From positions 1 through 8,707 of the forward strand of contig JAJFIE010000038.1 in assembly GCA_021775275.1 (NCBI GenBank): DNA of 8,707 nucleotides. Direction: 5' to 3'. Below are positions 6,001 to 8,707 of this stretch, one piece after another. The stretch comes from Rhodospirillales bacterium. Lineage in GTDB: Bacteria > Pseudomonadota > Alphaproteobacteria > Rhodospirillales > Casp-alpha2. The translations under genes were made by a program, and so were the position numbers. The stretch's first letter is position 1. Each line of letters starts with the position of its first letter. Below the pieces are notes generated by a model. That model did not search any database and had not been told where the DNA came from. It saw only the letters and a program-made list of their open reading frames with translations.

Positions 6001-8707
6001 GCGGTCACCTTGACATCGAAGAAGCCCTGATCGGCAGCAGTGGGCGTGCCTGAGAACACCCCCGTTACGCCATCGAAACTCATCCAGACCGGCAGTGGTG
6101 AATTGTCGGGTAGCGTCGCCGTGTAGCTGAGCACCTCACCTGCATCCACATCGGCAAAGGCATTCGCTGGCACAGCGAAATTGAAGGCTACATCCAGGGC
6201 TGCCCCTTGATCGACGATGGCATTTGCAAGGGTCGGGGCATCGTTGACCGAAGAGACATTCACCGGTGTATTGAAGATTGCGCTGGAACCACCATCGGCA
6301 TCCGTGACCTGGAAACTAACCGTCCTCGTCGCAGTGCTGGGATCGCCGGTATTCGTATTTGCGTAAGTTACCGCTCGAAGCGCCGTAATGTAATTGGCGA
6401 TCGTATCGGTTCCTGTGATGGTCAATACACCTGTCGCCTCGTCAAATACTCCGCTGATAGGCGCCGTTGCCGTCAACGCCAAGATATCTTCAGTTCCCAC
6501 GAAGCCACTGGTAATTGTGACGGTGGCGCCCGTAATCGTCGCACTATCATCAACGAGGGAAATCCCCGGATCAACCGCGACCGGAGCTCCGTCCTCGACA
6601 AATTGGGCAGAGCCGGCAACATCTATCACTTTCGCCATGATATCGTTGTCTGAAACCTGATCGAGGGAATCTCTCGAATCCCAGGCAACGACAAAACCGC
6701 CACCGGACAGGGCGGCAACCGTCGGATTTACGGTAAGCTCCGCACTGGCATCGCTGACCAGCACGTCTGCGGCTTCGAGGGCATTCCCTTGGGCATCGTA
6801 GCGTTGGGCCAAAATTTCATCTGAAAAGCCGCCCACTGTATCGAGCGTATGCCAGGTTACGACAAACCCGCCATCTTCCGTAGCCGCCACATCGTTGCCT
6901 TGCAGTTGTGCGGTATTCGTGACGTTGACCGTAAATTCGCCACCGCCAACAGTTACACCATCCACGCCGACCTTTTGATCCGACAAGTTGAACCGCTGGC
7001 CTTTGATGTCGGTACCTTCAACCCATGTGACCACATAGCCGCCATCGCTGAGGGTCGCCACAGACTGTAGGTTTGTAGAGCCGCCCGCTGCATCATCGAT
7101 CTGGAATTCGGTTCCGGCGACCGGGAGTCCGCCGACATCAAGCGTAAAGCGTTGACCAAACGCCCCCAATGGGTCGTCCCAGGTAACAATAAAGCCACCA
7201 TCCGGCAATCCGGCGATTTCGGGTTCGGCTCGGAACCCGGTCGCTGTGTCATTAGCGATCAACTCTCCACCGACTTTCGCGCCAGCGGCATCGAACATCT
7301 GAACCTGAATGTCGGTATTGCCCGAACCCGGAACCGGATCATTCAACCACGCAACCACAAAACCACCACCAGGCAAGGTAGATACAGTTGCTTGCGCGTC
7401 GGTTCCCGTAATGTCGGTATTAATCTGGAACTGACCGGCACCCAGCGTTAACCCATCCTGGCTGACCGCCTCGCCGGCCGCATTGAACCGCTGCGCTTCG
7501 ATTTCCGGCGTGTTCCAAACCACCAGGAACCCACCATCTTCCAGCGAGGTGACCGAGGGTAAACCCGTTGAGCCCGTGATATCAGTATTGATGAGGAACT
7601 CGTCACCCAACGGTGTGCCGTCCGCTGCGTAGTGGCGCCCGGCAATACTGCCGAAAGCAACGTTGCTATTGCCGACCGATGGATCGTGTGTAATCCAGGT
7701 TATTACAAAAGTGCCGTCATTCAGAGCCGCCACGGATGGCTGTATCTGGCCTTCATCCGTAAGGGTGTTAACTTCGAATTCCGTACCGGCGACCAACGCG
7801 CCAACTCCTGTACTCGTTGTCGAGACAACGGGTGCAACATTCGGTACCCCATCGGATAAGTCTTCTGCCACTGGCGCCGTCGTGACATCGTCGAGGCGGA
7901 TCAGGGTGCTGGCGAAACTGGTTCCCGTACCGATGCCCTTGACATAAAGGTACCCGTTGACGCCGTCCTGGAAGAAGTGAACCTGGTCGGCGGTGCCGCC
8001 CGCATCGATCAGGCTGATTGTATTGGCGATGCTGGTGGTGAAGGTGACCGAGGTATCGGGCGTCAGGTTAACGCCTGCAATGCCAGTAAACTCGATCTCG
8101 TCCGTGCCGCTGACAAAGTCCGCAATGGCATCGGTATTGGTCGCATCAGAGTCCGTTGCCGATGCAAAAACGAAAGTATCCGCACCCGTGCCACCTACGA
8201 CTGAATCGCTACCCGCACCGCCGCTCAGTGTATCGTTGCCTGTACCGCCAACCAGGGTGTCGCTGCTGGAGCCGCCGATCAACGTATCGTCGCCGCCCAA
8301 CCCTTCGATCCGGTCCTTGCCGCCGGCGCCATCAAGTGTATCGTTGCCGATACCGCCCAGCATAATGTCATTCGACGAGCTGCCAATTACCTTTTCAATA
8401 TTCGTCACCGTGTCGGTCTCGAACACACCGTCGCTGCCGAAGTGATAGAAGTTGGTGCCATCGGATGCGATGCCGCCCGTGAAGTCGATGGTGTCGCCAG
8501 CGTCGTTGACCGTGCCGACCACCGTCGCCATCGCCGTCGTCGTGTCAATGGTGAACAGGCGCGCCCCCGTTGCCTCCAGTGAACTCGTATTCGCGCCCGC
8601 CTCGACGCCGTACAGTACGCCGCCGTGGAACGTCAGGTCGCCGATCACGACAGAGTTTGACGAGCCGTCAAGAATGGCGATGTTGGAGCCGACCTGAAGT
8701 CCCGTCG
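1..8707 (-). CDS. Giant RTX-family modular exoprotein, internal fragment (both ends missing)
   Basis: One reading frame on the minus strand is open across the whole window: 2,901 codons (8705 down to 3) with no stop. It encodes many glycine/aspartate nonapeptides of the GGxGxDxLx type, which in the RTX family bind calcium in a parallel beta-roll after type I secretion. Between these lie two blocks of VVTW repeats, cadherin-like domains with VNDAP linkers and one He_PIG-like Ig domain, followed by a C-terminal type I secretion region. I found no cysteine codon in the frame, which fits proteins exported unfolded. No protease, lipase or other catalytic motif was recognised, so a structural, adhesive or surface role is an inference. 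The start codon, ribosome site and N-terminus lie beyond the right edge; the stop should lie just beyond the left edge. No partner secretion genes are in view, and no regulation can be read. Confidence 0.96.
3..235 (-). other. Type I secretion C-terminal target region (cut by the window edge)
   Basis: After the last RTX repeat the protein reads LSATDSDSTNRDTITDFDSN, ADSIDISGAL, AARLIDG-like residues (AEARLIDGANANTKIL) and ends at the edge in EIDVDGDA. The order 'DTFxYxSATDSDxxxxDxITDFDxxxxDxIDIS ... LxIDxDGDxxxD' is the C-terminal domain of many type I secretion substrates (VCA0849-like subclass). In such proteins the DxDGD motif is usually followed by about 15 to 30 residues before the stop, so the stop codon probably lies within roughly 100 bases left of position 1. 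The final secretion signal itself is not visible. Confidence 0.85.
236..375 (-). repeat. Terminal RTX nonapeptide cluster
   Basis: Consecutive repeats DQADTILGE, LGDDTLIGG, DGADNITGR, GGADILTGG and AGSDTFFY follow the lead-in VVIGS. They are the last RTX units before the C-terminal secretion region and match the calcium-binding consensus well. In type I substrates the RTX block closest to the C-terminus normally nucleates folding on the cell exterior as the chain emerges. Confidence 0.93.
376..1035 (-). other. Region between super-module 3 and the terminal RTX cluster
   Basis: About 220 residues of unassigned beta-rich sequence with scattered RTX units. The first part reads DKLNVYVIEEGNDIIVARTA, LVFLAPELEVEGFVIEADGD, RESDSTAHSLTVQGHA and VEFDFDGDGIETEYRIGG, containing a fourth DxDxDG loop (747-764). 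The second part has RTX-like units GSAFDDIIFGD, GRDGNDVLIAG, an acidic stretch SDDHDGDAG and a degenerate RTX spacer ISFELITGTGLTIDLDG. The phrase LLRNFEVVIGS leads into the last RTX cluster. No enzyme motif was recognised. Confidence 0.7.
1036..1490 (-). repeat. RTX super-module 3, truncated copy
   Basis: It begins like the other two (GTLGDDPTLTGTTGNDIFVA, SFDGTDLVFEIEDA, TTTISGHATSDLEFAQF, the DFNENG loop at 1218-1235) and reaches a short RTX array (IGNDVIRGG, ANNNLLIGG, GGDDTLYGG). It then ends in a glycine run (GGGGGGAG) and lacks the DLR...IExxDL...DVxAM tail seen in super-modules 1 and 2. Several positions have drifted: LETY is replaced by LDVTDR and LNHAA by ISGHAT. It is the most diverged of the three copies. 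Confidence 0.82.
1041..1082 (-). repeat. GCC/GGC trinucleotide runs encoding polyglycine
   Basis: On the plus strand there are five GCC triplets at 1041-1055 and four at 1071-1082, separated by a 15-base spacer. On the coding strand they give GGGG-DDTLY-GGGGG, the last run being extended by a GGT glycine. The second run continues an RTX nonapeptide; the first marks the end of super-module 3. In-frame triplet runs of this kind can change length by replication slippage without breaking the frame. Confidence 0.8.
1491..2369 (-). repeat. RTX super-module 2 (about 293 residues, intact form)
   Basis: This is the most complete uninterrupted copy: GTAVDDALAGTVGNDLFIAS, GGTDTLEIGTQFFIEDVSFD, LVFTIADD, TTVLNHAAGPLDFVDM, the DFDENG loop (2088-2105), LETYAI, an RTX array at about 1797-2003 (TGNDILIGT, GGNDYLDGG, TGVDTLSGG, DGDDVLVFD, LGNDTLHFN), LDLRNNTTVQNIENLDLEVG, VTLNAADVAAMTDANNVL, NDTWYLVGSGAGLTEYISG and QDGINLTG. 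It aligns with super-module 1 along its whole length apart from the insert there. The module thus combines a beta-sandwich-like head, a calcium loop, a beta-roll and a tail domain. Confidence 0.88.
2370..3827 (-). repeat. RTX super-module 1 (about 486 residues, contains an insert)
   Basis: The module starts with GTPGDDSVANGTALVGTAG and FIATTGNDEIDLSLGGTDTL, continues through FDGTNLVFTVED, TTVLNHAANPLSFVKF, the DFNEDG loop (3537-3554) and LETYKV, then an RTX array at about 3228-3453 (TLDDILLGN, GGIDSLSGG, AGNDFLDGG, LGADTIAGD). After that come VDLRSSATPPTISNMETIDL, an insert (2595-3146), and VLTLNEADVLAMAEVSTL, WAAGASAGGFTTYTSGTAIL and QDGIDVSG. Without the insert it would be about 300 residues, close to super-module 2. 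The tail 'DLRxxx...IExxDL...LTLxxADVxAM...LTxTGDxxDxLxS...W...YxSGxxxLxxQD' is a known companion of RTX arrays in giant adhesins. Calcium binding is expected from the repeats. Confidence 0.88.
2595..3146 (-). other. ~184-residue insert in RTX super-module 1 with two tandem small domains
   Basis: Compared with super-module 2, extra sequence lies between SNMETIDLHDG and TVLTLNEADV. It holds two copies of a similar unit. Copy one: TIQIQDITGAAITDAF, GDVITITGDVNGNDGAYTV, STDGTTLTFAAATLPG. Copy two: STITITSADGAKTPSVG, GQQFTITGTVSNDGTYTV, TNSGTSITVSEAILDE. The shared core is 'GxxxTITGxVxNDGxYTVxxxxGTxxTxxxAxL'. Strings like 'ITGxxxNDGTYTV' occur widely in phage and secreted beta-rich proteins, but I cannot assign a family. 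The frame and codon style continue unbroken, so this is a domain insertion, not a mobile element. Confidence 0.72.
3846..4319 (-). other. Cadherin-like domain B2, longer variant
   Basis: About 158 residues running from VITGLSGDVLAYIEGSGAQF to VTVNV. Recognisable elements are DTDNANFFGGSLTASVTVG, EDQLSLGSGTVTVSS, LVINFSSTAGKPTLADV, ILRALTYENLDT and ARTISVTIDDGAGGVST. The pattern 'YxEGxxAxxID... DxDxxxFxGGxLTxSxTxxxxxEDxL ... LRxxTYxNxxxxxxxGxRTxxxTxDDGxGG' belongs to a cadherin-like family frequent in giant RTX adhesins. It lies between domain B1 and the first RTX super-module and probably acts as a rigid spacer. Confidence 0.78.
4320..4700 (-). other. Cadherin-like domain B1 with VNDAP linker, paralogue of domain A
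   Basis: About 127 residues beginning KAASFVEDAGAVAIDAG, with LTGATVSISTGFVTAEDVL, GILELTGTASLTDYQTALR, TVAYDNIN and FTVNDGTTS, ending in TIATVNDAP. It aligns almost without gaps to domain A: FVEDxGxVAxDxGI, TGATVxIxxGFVxxEDxL, TGTxxxxxYxTALRxVxYxN and RTxxFxVxDxxxxSxAxF are shared. It follows VVTW block 2 directly, just as domain A follows block 1, so the pair block plus cadherin-like domain has apparently been duplicated as a unit. Confidence 0.82.
4701..5891 (-). repeat. VVTW repeat block 2: seven further ~57-residue repeats (possible second propeller)
   Basis: Repeats begin at about 5891, 5723, 5531, 5354, 5174, 5000 and 4850. Core segments are GDFVVVW, GGFVVVW, GSFVVTW, GGYLVVW, GGFLVVW, GGFVVTV (tryptophan replaced) and GKFTISW; closing segments include SAQRYAPDG, AQRLDASGN and AQRFDASGN. 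Some blades carry a short extra DGxTxG element before the next EF motif (VSVDGTTAG, VLRDGLTLG), also present in block 1 (VSQDGLTLG, VGVDGVTVG), which supports common descent. The last two repeats are the most degenerate and shortest. The count of seven equals that of block 1. The propeller fold is inferred; ligand or partner unknown. Confidence 0.85.
5952..6233 (-). other. Putative Ig-like domain of He_PIG / dystroglycan-cadherin type
   Basis: Roughly 94 residues with the characteristic segments FNFAVPANAFADVDAGE, LSYTATLPDNSPLPVWMSFD, TGVFSGTPTAADQG and VKVTATDSGGLSVTDTFTL. The string 'LPxWxSFDxxTGxFSGTPxxxDxGxxxVxVxATDxxGxxxxxxFxLxV' is the hallmark of He_PIG-like domains, extracellular beta-sandwiches often found next to cadherin repeats. 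It lies between cadherin-like domain A and VVTW block 2. A roughly 20-residue linker (encoded at 5892-5951) joins it to that block. There is no counterpart after block 2. Confidence 0.88.
6234..6617 (-). other. Cadherin-like domain A with VNDAP linker
   Basis: About 128 residues starting at AGSAQFVEDGAPVAVDPG, with the internal elements ITGATVTITSGFVGTEDIL, GVLTITGTDTIANYITALR, AVTYANTN and FQVTDADGG, and ending with NVSSVNDAP. The order 'FVEDGxxVxVDxGIxxxDxDxxxxTGATVxI ... TGTxxxxxYxxALRxVxYxN ... RTVxFxVxDxDG' is typical of the cadherin-like repeats of large bacterial surface and RTX proteins, in which VNDAP marks the domain junction. It follows VVTW block 1 directly and has a clear paralogue at 4320-4700. 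Confidence 0.8.
6618..7787 (-). repeat. VVTW repeat block 1: seven degenerate ~56-residue repeats (possible seven-bladed beta-propeller)
   Basis: Seven repeats begin at about 7787, 7607, 7439, 7271, 7115, 6944 and 6773, each 52 to 60 residues. The consensus is [G]xEFxVNT, about ten variable residues, PSVAxLxDGGFVVTW, a variable loop, then IxAQRFDAxGxxVG. Examples of the core are DGTFVITW, DGGFLVVW, GGGFVVAW, DGGFIVTW, DGGYVVTW and DGGFVVTW. The closing strand is recognisable as AQRFNAAG, GQRFNLSD and AQRYDAQG. Repeats of this kind are common in giant bacterial RTX proteins and recall FG-GAP/integrin-alpha-like blades. Seven copies of propeller-blade length suggest one complete seven-bladed propeller; that fold is inferred, the repeats are seen. 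Confidence 0.85.
7790..8150 (-). other. Serralysin-C-like tail and linker following the N-side RTX cluster
   Basis: The protein here starts with SATDSDATNTDAIADF, continues with SGTDEIEFTGI and VHFFQDGVNGYLYVKG, and ends with a threonine/valine-rich linker (VVSTTSTGVGALVAG) entering the VVTW repeats. The order RTX array, then 'SxATDSxxxxxDxIxDF', then 'DxIxFxGI', then 'FxDGxxGYLYV' matches the peptidase M10 serralysin C-terminal type of arrangement. I infer a capping domain for the beta-roll rather than a secretion signal, since a second comparable segment occurs at the real C-terminal side. Confidence 0.7.
8151..8384 (-). repeat. RTX calcium-binding nonapeptide cluster, N-terminal side
   Basis: About eight consecutive nonapeptides can be read, including IGNDTLDGA, GGDDTLIGG, TGNDTLSGG, AGSDSVVGG and TGADTFVFA. 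Two units are degenerate (GGKDRIEGL, SSSDTLVGG). In this family the first six residues of each repeat coordinate calcium between turns of a beta-roll, so folding happens in the calcium-rich exterior. The array leads directly into the segment SATDSD...IADF, a transition usually found near the C-terminus of serralysin-like and other type I substrates, yet here it sits more than 2,600 residues before the C-terminal side of the window. Confidence 0.93.
8400..8705 (-). other. N-terminal-most visible region, LYGV/LFTIDTTT-type repeat (partial)
   Basis: These roughly 100 residues contain the segments GGVLYGVEAG, ARLFTIDTTTAMATVVGTV and IDFTGGIASDGTNFYHF, running into FETDTVTNIEKVIG just before the RTX cluster. 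The pattern 'LYGV ... LFTIDTTTGxATxVG ... GIAxDGTxxY' is seen in secreted proteins with propeller-like repeats, where each unit reports a label and a value; here at most one to two units are visible because the window cuts the region. The TNIEKVIGS phrase is the usual lead-in to an RTX array. A propeller-like fold is an inference from resemblance only. Confidence 0.5.

Noticed and set aside
5952..6233. Possibility of a gene boundary near the He_PIG domain
   Set aside because: No stop in the main frame, no ribosome site or start context suggesting a new gene, and the domain order continues smoothly on both sides.

Overview
The whole 8,707-base window is the inside of one very large gene on the minus strand. 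In the register whose plus-strand triplets start at positions divisible by three (3..8705), I read 2,901 consecutive sense codons without a stop. Neither the start nor the stop codon is in the window. The product is a giant modular RTX-type (hemolysin-type calcium-binding repeat) exoprotein. Such proteins are exported by type I secretion (ABC transporter, membrane-fusion protein, TolC-like pore), which points to a Gram-negative, most likely proteobacterial, host of fairly high GC. I cannot name the species or the gene. RTX repeats combined with cadherin-like, Ig-like and propeller-like repeats suggest an adhesin, biofilm or surface-layer type role, but no catalytic domain is visible and the function is inferred.

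Layout from the N-terminal side (right end of the window) to the C-terminal side (left end): an incomplete region resembling LYGV/LFTIDTTT propeller repeats (about 8400-8705); an RTX cluster with a serralysin-like tail (about 8070-8384); a block of seven degenerate ~56-residue VVTW repeats (6618-7787); a cadherin-like domain ending in VNDAP (6234-6617); a He_PIG-like Ig domain (5952-6233); a second block of seven VVTW repeats (4701-5891); a second cadherin-like domain (4320-4700) and a longer third one (3846-4319); three successive RTX super-modules (2370-3827, 1491-2369, 1036-1490), the first carrying a ~184-residue insert and the third truncated; a spacer (376-1035); a last RTX cluster (236-375); and a type I secretion C-terminal region (3-235) that appears to stop only a few tens of codons short of the natural end of the protein.

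The most notable points are the two blocks of exactly seven repeats, which suggest a pair of seven-bladed beta-propellers, each followed by a paralogous cadherin-like domain; the insert in the first RTX super-module, which itself contains two tandem copies of a small domain; a DxDxDG-like loop recurring once per module; and a near-identical SATDSD segment at both ends of the visible protein. I saw no RNA gene, mobile element, CRISPR array, promoter or terminator, and no second gene that can be supported.
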